Part shown: positions 1 through 6,777 of the stretch, in pieces
How positions within the stretch are numbered: the stretch's first letter is position 1
Layout of the letters: each line of letters begins with the position of its first letter
Source: Chloroflexota bacterium
Lineage (GTDB): Bacteria; Chloroflexota; Chloroflexia; Chloroheliales; Chloroheliaceae
Assembly: GCA_028287745.1 (NCBI GenBank)
Contig: JAQBPB010000134.1
Coordinates: 1 to 37,261 of the forward strand
Direction: 5' to 3'
DNA: 37,261 nucleotides
Position numbers and translations under genes: made by a program
The notes under the pieces: model-generated
Database searches by the model: none
The model's input: only the letters and a program-made list of their open reading frames with translations
What the model was told of the DNA's origin: nothing

Positions 1-729
1 CTGGCTTTCAGCCCGGACGGCCAGTTCCTCGCCAGCGCCGGGGTTGATAAGAGTATCCTGCTCTGGAACGTTTCTAGCGGCAAGATGGTCCGTAAAATGA
101 CCGGCCACACGGCGGAAATTAATGCGATAACCTTTAGTCCGGGCGGGCAAATCCTGGCGACCGGGTCATCCGACTTCAGTGTCCGCTTATGGGATGTAAA
201 CACCGGCAAGGAAGTCGGTGCCGGTCATGGACACCAGGGCGCGGTCCAGACCGTCGCTTTCAGCCCGGACGGCAAGGCGCTGGGCACTGGCGCGGACGAC
301 CAGCTAATTATGTTCTGGGACCTGACTTCTTTAACCAACCCGACCCAACGGGCGGTCCTCAAGGGCCATACCAGCCGGATTTTCCTGGTAACCTTCAGCC
401 CGGATGGCAAACTACTGGCAAGCGCCAGCCTGGATACCGCCAACAATTTAAAGGTATGGGACCTGACCGCCGGAAAAGAACTGGTTAACCTGTCCGGCCA
501 TGATCAGGCGGTCTATTCGGTCGCTTTCAGCCCGCAAGGCCAGTTGCTTGCCAGCGGTGGTTTGGACCGGACGGTACGCCTTTGGGACCCCACCAGCGGG
601 ACCCTGTTAGGCACTTTCCCCGGCTCAACCGGGACCGTTACCAGTGTCGCCTTTAGCCCGGACGGTAAAACGCTGGCCGGGGCGGGTGAGGACCAGATTA
701 TCCGCATCTGGAAGGTTGACGCTTCCTGA
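1..729 (+). CDS. WD40 beta-propeller protein, 3' part only
   Basis: The frame is open from base 1, so the gene starts outside the window; 242 codons are visible and the stop is TGA at 727-729. Six WD40 units follow one another, each with a FSPDG-type turn, a GxxD segment, a closing LWD/IWK-like strand and GH at the unit border (for example LAFSPDG near residue 1 and VAFSPDG near residue 220). The C-terminal unit ends right at the stop, so this is the last blade of the propeller. WD40 propellers are protein-interaction scaffolds. In bacteria they are often fused to a kinase, caspase-like or NTPase domain at the N terminus, which cannot be seen here. The repeated codons give near-identical DNA at each turn (starts near 7, 258, 394, 525 and 651). 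A terminator follows at 750-784. Family certain; specific role unknown. Confidence 0.93.
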   Translation: MAFSPDGQFLASAGVDKSILLWNVSSGKMVRKMTGHTAEINAITFSPGGQILATGSSDFSVRLWDVNTGKEVGAGHGHQGAVQTVAFSPDGKALGTGADDQLIMFWDLTSLTNPTQRAVLKGHTSRIFLVTFSPDGKLLASASLDTANNLKVWDLTAGKELVNLSGHDQAVYSVAFSPQGQLLASGGLDRTVRLWDPTSGTLLGTFPGSTGTVTSVAFSPDGKTLAGAGEDQIIRIWKVDAS

Positions 730-749
730 GTTTTACCGAATCTTTAAGT

Positions 750-784
750 AAAAAGGCCAGGAAATTATGGTTCCTGGCCTTTTT
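750..784 (+). terminator. Intrinsic terminator after the WD40 gene
   Basis: Perfect 14-bp inverted repeat (750-763 with 771-784), GGCCAGGAA paired with TTCCTGGCC, flanked by A5 and T5. The A/T flanks would let it work on both strands, but only the plus-strand WD40 gene needs it. Confidence 0.9.
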
Positions 785-820
785 GGTACCGCCAATTCTG
801 TTTCCCATTCCAACCCGCAA

Positions 821-829
821 TGCTATAAT
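821..829 (+). promoter_or_regulatory. Extended -10 promoter for the MBL-fold gene
   Basis: TGCTATAAT is a perfect extended -10 element lying 44 bases before the chosen ATG at 873. No good -35 is seen. The promoter lies downstream of the longest possible start (783) and so argues against that start. Confidence 0.7.
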
Positions 830-872
830 TGCCGGGGTTTTGAGAGTTTTACTCGAAAGGTCAGGCAAGGGT

Positions 873-1532
873 ATGCGGATTACAAAGTACATCCATTCGT
901 GCTTATTGTTAGAAGAGGCCGGGCACAAACTATTATTCGACCCCGGCAAATTCTCCTTTATTGAGGGGCGGGTCAAACCGGAACTCTTTGGAGATGTAAA
1001 TGCGATTGCAATTTCCCACGAACACCCCGACCATGTTGACGTAGACGCCTTAAAGCAAATCGTGGGTCAGAGCAGGGCCACGGTTATCGCCAATAGCCAG
1101 GTGGCCGCCAGGCTCCAGACCGAAGGTATTGCGGTTCAAAGCCTGGAAACAGGCCCACAAGAGGTTGGCGGGTTTACTATCCAGGCTATACCAGCCCAGC
1201 ACGAACCTATCCTGGCCGGGGAGCTTCCCCAGAATACGGCTTATCTGGTAAATGGCCGTATTCTCAACCCCGGAGACTCTTTTCAGCCTTCGCTGCTGGC
1301 TTACGCGGGGGTTGAACTGCTCATCCTGCCGGTAATGGCTCCCTGGTTGACCGAACTGGCGGTCTATGAATTCGCTCGCAAGATACAGCCGCAGCAGGTC
1401 ATCCCGGTCCATGACGGCTACTCCAAAGATTTCTTTCTCAAACTTCGCTATACCAACTACGATTCCTATTTATCCAAATTAAATATTAAGTTTCACCCTC
1501 TAATGGAGCCGGGGGCTTCTATTATGGTATAA
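873..1532 (+). CDS. UlaG-like metallo-beta-lactamase-fold hydrolase
   Basis: 219 aa from ATG 873, chosen because a promoter -10 lies at 824-829 and purine-rich AGGCAAGGG sits just upstream; a longer frame to 783 has neither. The metal site is visible: HxHxDH at residues 49-54 (H49, H51, D53, H54), H110 in AQHEP, D135 in NPGDS and H180 in PVHDG. These are the ligands of the metallo-beta-lactamase fold, in the short form seen in the UlaG/YtkL-like group (PF12706/PF13483 type). Such proteins are cytoplasmic, metal-dependent hydrolases of phosphodiester or lactone bonds. The substrate cannot be read from sequence. The next gene follows after 59 bp on the same strand with no terminator between, so the two may be cotranscribed. 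No signal peptide. Confidence 0.85.
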   Translation: MRITKYIHSCLLLEEAGHKLLFDPGKFSFIEGRVKPELFGDVNAIAISHEHPDHVDVDALKQIVGQSRATVIANSQVAARLQTEGIAVQSLETGPQEVGGFTIQAIPAQHEPILAGELPQNTAYLVNGRILNPGDSFQPSLLAYAGVELLILPVMAPWLTELAVYEFARKIQPQQVIPVHDGYSKDFFLKLRYTNYDSYLSKLNIKFHPLMEPGASIMV

Positions 1533-1591
1533 GTTCAATAACTTACTTATAGATAGCAGTCCAACTTTATTTTAGAAAGAGGCAATTTAGA

Positions 1592-2365
1592 ATGTGTTAT
1601 GACGACCAGGCCCGGCCGCCGATGCCACCGGGACAAAGTGGGGAGGCTCACGGGCAAGATATTGTGCTGACAGCTGCGGATGGCAACCGGTTTGCGGCTT
1701 ACGTGGCGGTACCCGCCCAGGTCTCGGCTAACCGGGTAATAATCTATCCTGACGTGCGCGGCCTGCACCAATTTTATAAGGAACTGGCTTTACGCTTTGC
1801 CGAAATTGGTATTTCAGCCATCGCCATAGATTATTTCGGCCGGACAGCCGGGCTGACGGCCCGCGACGACACTTTTGAGTACATGCCGCACGTCCAGCAG
1901 CTTGCTATTGAAGCGTTCCTGCTGGATGTAAAGGCGGCCAAAGAATACCAGGCCGACAATTTTGGACCATCTCAGAATACTTTTGTGGTCGGGTTTTGTA
2001 TGGGCGGCAGTCTGACGCTGATGACCGGGACCAGTCCTGAACTAGGCGCGGCCGGGCTTATTCCTTTCTATTCCGGCCTGAGCCGGGCCTTTGGTGGTAA
2101 GGGTACGGCCCTGGAAATTGCTTCTAAAGTGCGCTACCCGGTGCTGGGCCTGTTCGGGGGGGCCGACCAGGGTATACCGGTGGAGCAGGTCCACCAACTT
2201 GAAGAAAAGCTTAAAGAAGCCGGGGTACAGGAGAAAATTATTATCTATCCCGGCGCGCCTCACAGCTTCTTCGACCGGCGGGCCACCGAGTTTGCCGGGG
2301 CTTCCAGTGATGCCTGGCAGCGGGTAATTAATTTTATTTCGACCGGGTCCCCACTGGAAGTTTAG
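1592..2365 (+). CDS. Dienelactone hydrolase family alpha/beta hydrolase
   Basis: 257 aa, ATG start with AGAAAGAGG 10-15 bases upstream. The nucleophile elbow reads GFCMGG with Cys136, the Cys-type nucleophile typical of dienelactone hydrolases (PF01738) rather than the Ser of most alpha/beta hydrolases. The acid is probably Asp192 (GGADQGIP) and the base His224 (GAPHSFF), giving a Cys-Asp-His triad in the right order and spacing. The N-terminal 20 residues are Pro/Gly rich and outside the fold. Enzymes of this family open lactone rings or hydrolyse related esters in the cytoplasm. Many genomic copies lack the chlorocatechol pathway, and no ring-cleavage gene is seen here, so a general esterase or lactonase role is as likely. 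Confidence 0.88.
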   Translation: MCYDDQARPPMPPGQSGEAHGQDIVLTAADGNRFAAYVAVPAQVSANRVIIYPDVRGLHQFYKELALRFAEIGISAIAIDYFGRTAGLTARDDTFEYMPHVQQLAIEAFLLDVKAAKEYQADNFGPSQNTFVVGFCMGGSLTLMTGTSPELGAAGLIPFYSGLSRAFGGKGTALEIASKVRYPVLGLFGGADQGIPVEQVHQLEEKLKEAGVQEKIIIYPGAPHSFFDRRATEFAGASSDAWQRVINFISTGSPLEV

Positions 2366-2389
2366 GGTTGTAAAAGACTGGTCTTCGGG

Positions 2390-2419
2390 TTGCTGCTTTT
2401 TACAGGAGTTCGTTATAAT
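2390..2419 (+). promoter_or_regulatory. Candidate promoter of the mgsA leader
   Basis: TATAAT at 2414-2419 is a perfect -10. A weak TTGCTG at 2390-2395 is 18 bases upstream. Transcription would begin near 2426, leaving a leader of roughly 200 nt before mgsA. Confidence 0.5.
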
Positions 2420-2468
2420 CAGGTTGGCCGGTGGCCGGGTAAGCCAGGCTGATTAATTAGCCAGGGGC

Positions 2469-2587
2469 GGCTTGCTTGAAAAAACGGTCCGGCCGGTACC
2501 CTGAGGCCGGGCGCGGCTCCGAAAACTAAAGTTTGAAAGCAAGCCCTGCCGCTAAGCAAACAAGTAGCTGGCAGGGCTTATTTTTTT
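2469..2587 (+). promoter_or_regulatory. Attenuator-like leader with terminator before mgsA
   Basis: An intrinsic terminator is formed by 2541-2550 and 2570-2579 (10-bp perfect stem, inner GCTA/TAGC extension) followed by TTATTTTTTT. Its 5' arm overlaps a second pairing: GGCTTGCTT at 2469-2477 is the perfect complement of AAGCAAGCC at 2537-2545, enclosing a CCGGCC/GGCCGG hairpin (2489-2494 with 2505-2510). The two structures share bases 2541-2545 and cannot coexist, as in transcription attenuators and riboswitches. The simpler reading is that the terminator just ends the upstream hydrolase transcript. I do not recognise a known riboswitch class. Confidence 0.5.
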
Positions 2588-2623
2588 GAAAATTGCGAAA
2601 AGAAAGGGAGTGGGGAAATAAAA

Positions 2624-3001
2624 ATGAAGGGTCTGGCCTTAATTGCCCATGACAATCAAAAGCCCAATATGGTTAATTGGGCTAAATCGAATATAGAGAT
2701 TCTAAAGCGGTTTAAGCTGTATGGGACCGGGACGACCGGCAGGCTGGTCCAGGACCAATCCGGCCTGGAAGTAGAATGTTTTTTGAGCGGCCCGCTGGGC
2801 GGCGATGCCCAAATCGGAGCATTGGTGGCGACCGGCCATATCAACGCGGTAATCTTCTTTGTTGACCCGCTTACTTCAATGCCCCACGACCCCGACGTGC
2901 GCATGCTCCTGCGGATTTGTAATGTCCACAACGTGCCGCTTGCAACCAACCCGGCCACAGCCGAATTGATTATAGACTCCCCAATATTCCAGAAAGGCTA
3001 A
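2624..3001 (+). CDS. mgsA: Methylglyoxal synthase
   Basis: 125 aa; ATG preceded by GGGAGTGGGG, a good ribosome site. It converts dihydroxyacetone phosphate to methylglyoxal and phosphate, a cytoplasmic bypass of lower glycolysis used under phosphate limitation or sugar-phosphate stress. The catalytic residues known from the E. coli enzyme (D20, G66, D71, D91, H98, D101) all have counterparts at a constant offset of ten: D10, G56, D61, D81, H88 and D91. The KxYGTGTTG phosphate loop is at residues 31-39 and SGPLGGDAQIGA at 55-66. At 125 aa it is a short but complete form. It stands alone behind a structured leader with its own promoter and converges on the next gene, with only 9 bp between the stops. 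Confidence 0.96.
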   Translation: MKGLALIAHDNQKPNMVNWAKSNIEILKRFKLYGTGTTGRLVQDQSGLEVECFLSGPLGGDAQIGALVATGHINAVIFFVDPLTSMPHDPDVRMLLRICNVHNVPLATNPATAELIIDSPIFQKG

Positions 3002-3010
3002 GTTTGGCCG

Positions 3011-4180
3011 CTATTTTTCCAGGATTTCCGGCCGTTCCATTGAACCCAACCCTTCGATAGTTACGGTGGCTTTAGGCCAGGTGCTATCTGGGGTAGTGGT
3101 CAGGGTTTCAATTTCGTGGCCCGGTTCGCTGGAAACCAGTACCGTATCTTCCGACTTGGTACCGGTAATAGAGGGGTTCCATGCAAACGCCTGCCACTCC
3201 ACAACTACATCTTTGGTGTCCGGTCCTGCCCGGTACTCCCGACCGGCATAACCGGTAGCGCCGCCCTGGTGATGCAACTTCCATTCATCCGGAAAACCGG
3301 CGTAGGCATAGGCTTGCTGGGCTTTGACAAAGATATCTCCAGCGACCGCGCCGGGTTTGGAGTTGAGGTTAAAGGTAGCATCAATTATTTGCAGGTTGCG
3401 CTGTTTTTCCAAAATTTCGGGTGTGACCGGGCCGAAATGGACCAGGCGGGTACAGTTGGCAATCAGGCCGCCACCCTTGGCGCACAGGACGACCATGACG
3501 TAGCGGTCAATGGTTTTAAAGGTAGGTATGGGGTGACGATAGCTGAACAGCCGTTCGTCGGCCGCTACCAGGGTTACGAACGGCACCAGACCCCGGGCGT
3601 AGCAAGCCTGTGACAGGAACCCGGCGACTTCCCACTCGGTCATCCCGGGAACAATTTCGTGGCAGATACTTTCCAGGGCATCGGCCGCGGCCTGGCAAAC
3701 CTTGCGGTAGCGCTCGCGTTCTTCCGGCAGGAGGCTCCAGCGGGCCTTGCTGATTTCCGAGCCTATATCCTGGGTATCGGCCATTACAGTATCGGAACCG
3801 ACTCTTGCTTGCTTGCCGGAGCCGCGCGCCAGGTCAACCAGCAGCCTGGAACGCTTGTTAGCTTCCCACCAGGGCGCTTCAATCATTTCGAAGCCAAGCT
3901 CGCCAAGTTTTTCCTCGTTTTCAAGGCGCGGCCCTTCCAGGTTATCCAGCACCGCGTAGGAAGAACCATCCGCTTTAAAGACCAGGCTGGCGACCCCGCC
4001 TTCATCGGCGATACTGACCCAGTTGTTAGCGCCGCCACTGGCCCAGGCGAAGTTGCGCTGGCTGTTTATAATTAACCCATCCAGGTTATTCTCTTGTATT
4101 AACCGGGCAATGCGTGTGCGTTTAGCGGCGGTTTCCCGGCGTTGGATTTCGCCGCCAGCCTCTTCATTGTAGCTATACAT
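3011..4180 (-). CDS. M24-fold (creatinase/aminopeptidase P-like) protein lacking metal ligands
   Basis: 389 aa, ATG with AAAGGAG upstream. An N-terminal creatinase-type domain (about 15-150) precedes a C-terminal pita-bread M24 domain (about 165-385). True M24 peptidases bind two metals through D, D, H, E and E. Here the first Asp position is hydrophobic (VMVVLCAKGG), the second is Asn in ANCTRL where DITR is usual, the metal His is missing from HHQGGATGYAGRE, and the EPG Glu is Asn in WNPS. Only the last Glu (SEDTVLV) and the flanking His residues remain. It is therefore probably not a metallopeptidase. A metal-free hydrolase, as in creatinase, or a binding protein is possible. The fold is recognisable end to end, with no frameshift. 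Function unknown. Confidence 0.82.
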   Translation of the reverse strand: MYSYNEEAGGEIQRRETAAKRTRIARLIQENNLDGLIINSQRNFAWASGGANNWVSIADEGGVASLVFKADGSSYAVLDNLEGPRLENEEKLGELGFEMIEAPWWEANKRSRLLVDLARGSGKQARVGSDTVMADTQDIGSEISKARWSLLPEERERYRKVCQAAADALESICHEIVPGMTEWEVAGFLSQACYARGLVPFVTLVAADERLFSYRHPIPTFKTIDRYVMVVLCAKGGGLIANCTRLVHFGPVTPEILEKQRNLQIIDATFNLNSKPGAVAGDIFVKAQQAYAYAGFPDEWKLHHQGGATGYAGREYRAGPDTKDVVVEWQAFAWNPSITGTKSEDTVLVSSEPGHEIETLTTTPDSTWPKATVTIEGLGSMERPEILEK

Positions 4181-4220
4181 CCACCATTTCTCCTTTTAAC
4201 CAATCAGTTGTATTTCCGTT

Positions 4221-4229
4221 ATAATACCA
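4221..4229 (-). promoter_or_regulatory. Extended -10 promoter for the M24-fold gene
   Basis: The minus strand reads TGGTATTAT, an extended -10 one base off consensus, 41 bases before the ATG at 4180. No clear -35. Confidence 0.5.
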
Positions 4230-4351
4230 CAGATAAACTTAAAAGTTGGCGAAACCGCCCATCCTGCTAAGCTGGAAAAGTCTGGTGTAAACCGTATAGT
4301 AAAGGCGGTAGGGCAGCGGTGTTGGTAGGCTATGCAAGGCGCGCGCTGGCG

Positions 4352-4360
4352 TGCTATAAT
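4352..4360 (+). promoter_or_regulatory. Extended -10 promoter for the 2H phosphoesterase gene
   Basis: TGCTATAAT, identical to the box before the MBL gene, 53 bases upstream of the TTG start at 4413. No matching -35. Confidence 0.65.
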
Positions 4361-4412
4361 TTACTAAACATAAATGCTCGTGTGAATTTTAACGACTATT
4401 AGTAAGTAAAGG

Positions 4413-5051
4413 TTGAAGCAAGATTTGAGCGCACACTGGGGACAATTTACCAGAATTTTGGAAACCCTAAACCCTGAAGTTACTCCACAACACGAGTATG
4501 CAATTATTTTAGATGCGCCTTCTGAAATTTCAGAAGCCCTGGACGATGTCAGGCGGCGCTACGACCCGGGTTTCAAAGCTAAAGTCCCACCTCATATAAC
4601 TGTCAAACGCCCGACCCTGTTGGGCGACCCGGCTAAAGTTCCCCTTATTCAAGAGGCTATGCGAGAGGTTTCCGGCAGCGTATCTCCTATCCCGGTAACT
4701 CTTAAAGGCTACGGTATTTTTAAATCACCCGGCCGGAACGTGGTGTTTCTAAAGGTAGAAAACGAACGCCCGCTGTGTGACCTGCACCATAAGGTAGCCG
4801 AGGCTTTGCGCCGGGTTTATGGTAATGAGCAGGCCGACCACTTCGAAAATAGTAACTACCACCCTCATTTAACTATTGGAAATGAGCTGACTGACATAGA
4901 CCTGGCGGTCCTTGAGCACGAACTTTCTACCGGCGGTTACCGCCTTGACTTCAGTTTTATCCTCACCCAATTTACCTTATATGTCCACGATACCGGTAAA
5001 CCCTGGGAAACCGTTGAATCCTTTGCTTTTAATCCACAGATAACTATTTAA
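4413..5051 (+). CDS. 2H phosphoesterase superfamily protein (2'-5' RNA ligase/LigT-like)
   Basis: 212 aa. The two HxT signatures of the 2H superfamily are at H61-I-T63 (PPHITVKRP) and H152-L-T154 (HPHLTIGNEL), about 90 residues apart, as in LigT/ThpR and cyclic phosphodiesterases (PF13563). Members hydrolyse or ligate 2',5' or cyclic phosphodiester bonds in RNA or nucleotides. Genomic copies of this short type are rarely assigned a substrate, and none can be given here. No ATG precedes the first conserved residues, so TTG 4413 is taken. Its purine stretch AGTAAGTAAAGG lies very close, and TTG 4425 is an alternative. The gene has its own promoter and no partner on the same strand before the response regulator. 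Confidence 0.82.
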   Translation: MKQDLSAHWGQFTRILETLNPEVTPQHEYAIILDAPSEISEALDDVRRRYDPGFKAKVPPHITVKRPTLLGDPAKVPLIQEAMREVSGSVSPIPVTLKGYGIFKSPGRNVVFLKVENERPLCDLHHKVAEALRRVYGNEQADHFENSNYHPHLTIGNELTDIDLAVLEHELSTGGYRLDFSFILTQFTLYVHDTGKPWETVESFAFNPQITI

Positions 5052-5405
5052 CTCATTTTCTATTATTAATAGTTATTACTATACCTATTTTGTAAACTTT
5101 TAGTGGCACAAGGTTTGCTTATATAGTTGTTAGTAGGTTTATACGGTATTTGAAACCCGTTAACAAGCACCGGTATGCAAAATTGCCGGGAAAGGTTGCG
5201 TTTGCAACCTCACTCAATAAAGGCTTAAGAAAGTACCAGCGTAAAAGAGGATGGTAGCGCCAGTAAACCTGGCGAGCAGATAATATATTTGGGTCTCACA
5301 CTAAAACCGGACTGGGGAGCGAACCGGTAATTATGCTTTTATTGTTTAAAAACGCTTGGCCTGAGTGTCCTACATACCAGAATCCACTGTGTTAGGGAAC
5401 GCAAT
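5052..5405. other. 354-bp intergenic region with several hairpins, no ORF
   Basis: No coding frame is convincing. Perfect small hairpins on the plus strand: 5193-5199 with 5204-5210 (AGGTTGC, loop GTTT), 5258-5263 with 5269-5274 (CGCCAG/CTGGCG), and 5306-5310 with 5324-5328 (ACCGG/CCGGT). A weak promoter, TTGCTT at 5115 with TTATAC at 5139, could place these in the 5' leader of the response regulator. No known riboswitch consensus was recognised. Confidence 0.4.
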
Positions 5406-5852
5406 ATGGCAAAAGTATTAGTTATTGATGACGAACCATCAATTGCAACCCTGGTGGCCGAAATTATTGAAGGCTATGGTCATCAGGTCTATACTGCATT
5501 TAATGGTTTACAAGGTTTAGACTCGATCAAGCAAACAAGATTTGATTTGATTGTAAGCGACATTATGATGCCTCATGTTACCGGCCACGAATTGTTACAA
5601 TTCGTCCGTTCGCATGCCGGGTTAGCCGCAACCCCATTTGTCCTGATGAGCGCCGTTTCGCATCTGTCGCGCCTGGATACCGATTACGAGCCGGACGCTT
5701 TCCTGGTAAAACCTTTTGATATTACCCGGATTGATGAAGTGGTCCAGGCTTTCTTGCCCGTGCCGAGCGACGACGAGAGTTTTAAAAAGACTATTCACCT
5801 TTCGCTCCCCTTCAAGCAAAATTACGGCAATTCTTTTTTAGCCAGGGAATAG
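5406..5852 (+). CDS. Single-domain response regulator (CheY-like receiver)
   Basis: 148 aa, ATG with TTAGGGAACG upstream. A receiver domain fills residues 1-118: acidic pair D8-D9 in VIDDE, phosphoacceptor D52 in SDIMMP, switch S82 in LMSA and K102 in VKPFD are all present, so it should accept phosphate from a histidine kinase. The remaining 30 residues hold no DNA-binding or enzymatic domain. It therefore acts by protein contact, like CheY or Spo0F. No kinase is adjacent, so the partner is elsewhere. It is a single-gene unit with a strong terminator at 5872-5895. The structured upstream region may bear on its expression. Confidence 0.93.
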   Translation: MAKVLVIDDEPSIATLVAEIIEGYGHQVYTAFNGLQGLDSIKQTRFDLIVSDIMMPHVTGHELLQFVRSHAGLAATPFVLMSAVSHLSRLDTDYEPDAFLVKPFDITRIDEVVQAFLPVPSDDESFKKTIHLSLPFKQNYGNSFLARE

Positions 5853-5871
5853 AATTAATTATAATAAAATT

Positions 5872-5895
5872 AAAAGCAGCCCCGGCTGCTTTTTT
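5872..5895 (+). terminator. Intrinsic terminator after the response regulator
   Basis: AAAAGCAGC (5872-5880) pairs with GCTGCTTTT (5885-5893) around a CCCG loop, ending in a T6 run. The A tract on the other side makes it usable by the converging methyltransferase gene too. Confidence 0.9.
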
Positions 5896-5933
5896 GGTTT
5901 AAACCGGTTTCAGACTTTTGCCGGGACACGACC

Positions 5934-6737
5934 TCAGGCTGCCTTACCGGCGATAAGGGTAATCCGGGGTAGGGCAAATCCAATCTTCCCTGCTTCACTC
6001 AGGTCTATCCGGAGCGCTTTGCGCAAGGCCGGACCTGCTGCCTGAAAGAGTTGTTCCAGGCGGGCTACATTTTCGGGAGAAGTGCCAATCCGCCGGGTCC
6101 AGGCTCCAAAGTCCATCTGGTCGCCTTCATCGTAATAGCTGGCTTCCACAAAAGTTACCGTCAGGCCTACCTTTCTCAACATCGCCTGCCACTCCGAGGC
6201 AGGGTAATTCCGGACGTGGGAAGGGTCGCGCAGCACTTCGATCTGGTTTATCTGGCCGTCAAGCTCGGGGTCTTCCGGCACGCTCGTATCCATAATAACC
6301 AGGCGGCCGCCCGGTTTGAGGACGCGCGCCATTTCAGCCAGGGCCCGGGGTAAATCGGCGAAGTGATGGGTGGTCAGGCGGCAGCTTACCAGTTCAAAAG
6401 AAGCGTCCGGGTAGGGTAATTCTTCGGCCGCGCCCTGCCGGGTTTCCAGGTTTGTGATACCTTTAGCGCTGGCGTTAACCAGGACTTCTTCCAGCATCTG
6501 GGGCGTCAGGTCGTAGGCGATTACCTGGCTAACATGCGGGGCGAAAGCAATCGCGGTATGCCCGGCACCGGTCCCGATATCCAACAGGCGGTCGGACAGC
6601 TGAGGTGCGGCCCGCCGGACCAATTTTTCCAGTTCGGTCTGGTTGGCGTGACCCTGGCTGGTGGTGTAAGCATGGGCGTTTGGTCCAAAGCTGCCCTTTA
6701 CCCGGTCATAAATCTCCTGGCTGTTATCCTGTGCCAC
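5934..6737 (-). CDS. Class I SAM-dependent methyltransferase
   Basis: 267 aa, GTG start with a near-perfect AGGAGGTG ribosome site five bases upstream. Motif I is LDIGTGAGH (about residues 52-60). The acidic end of strand 2 is in VIAYDLTPQM, motif post-II in GAAEELPYPDASFE and motif III in LKPGGRLVIMD, matching the Methyltransf_11/UbiE-YcgJ group (PF08241). These transfer a methyl group from S-adenosylmethionine to small molecules or lipid precursors. The substrate-specific C-terminal third does not reveal which. It is the last of three minus-strand genes, 40 bp after the acetyltransferase, and probably shares the promoter near 10100. Confidence 0.9.
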   Translation of the reverse strand: MAQDNSQEIYDRVKGSFGPNAHAYTTSQGHANQTELEKLVRRAAPQLSDRLLDIGTGAGHTAIAFAPHVSQVIAYDLTPQMLEEVLVNASAKGITNLETRQGAAEELPYPDASFELVSCRLTTHHFADLPRALAEMARVLKPGGRLVIMDTSVPEDPELDGQINQIEVLRDPSHVRNYPASEWQAMLRKVGLTVTFVEASYYDEGDQMDFGAWTRRIGTSPENVARLEQLFQAAGPALRKALRIDLSEAGKIGFALPRITLIAGKAA

Positions 6738-6777
6738 CGTTCACCTCCTGCGTACTTCCTGATTAGCTGCTTAAATC

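Noticed and set aside
783..872. Upstream extension of the MBL-fold gene to 783
   Set aside because: The extra 30 codons lie over the preceding terminator and the gene's own -10 box, and have no homologous features.
5251..5275. T-box-like GGTAGCGCCAG string before the response regulator
   Set aside because: It lacks the TGGNACCGCG antiterminator sequence and stem I, and the downstream gene is not an amino-acid gene.
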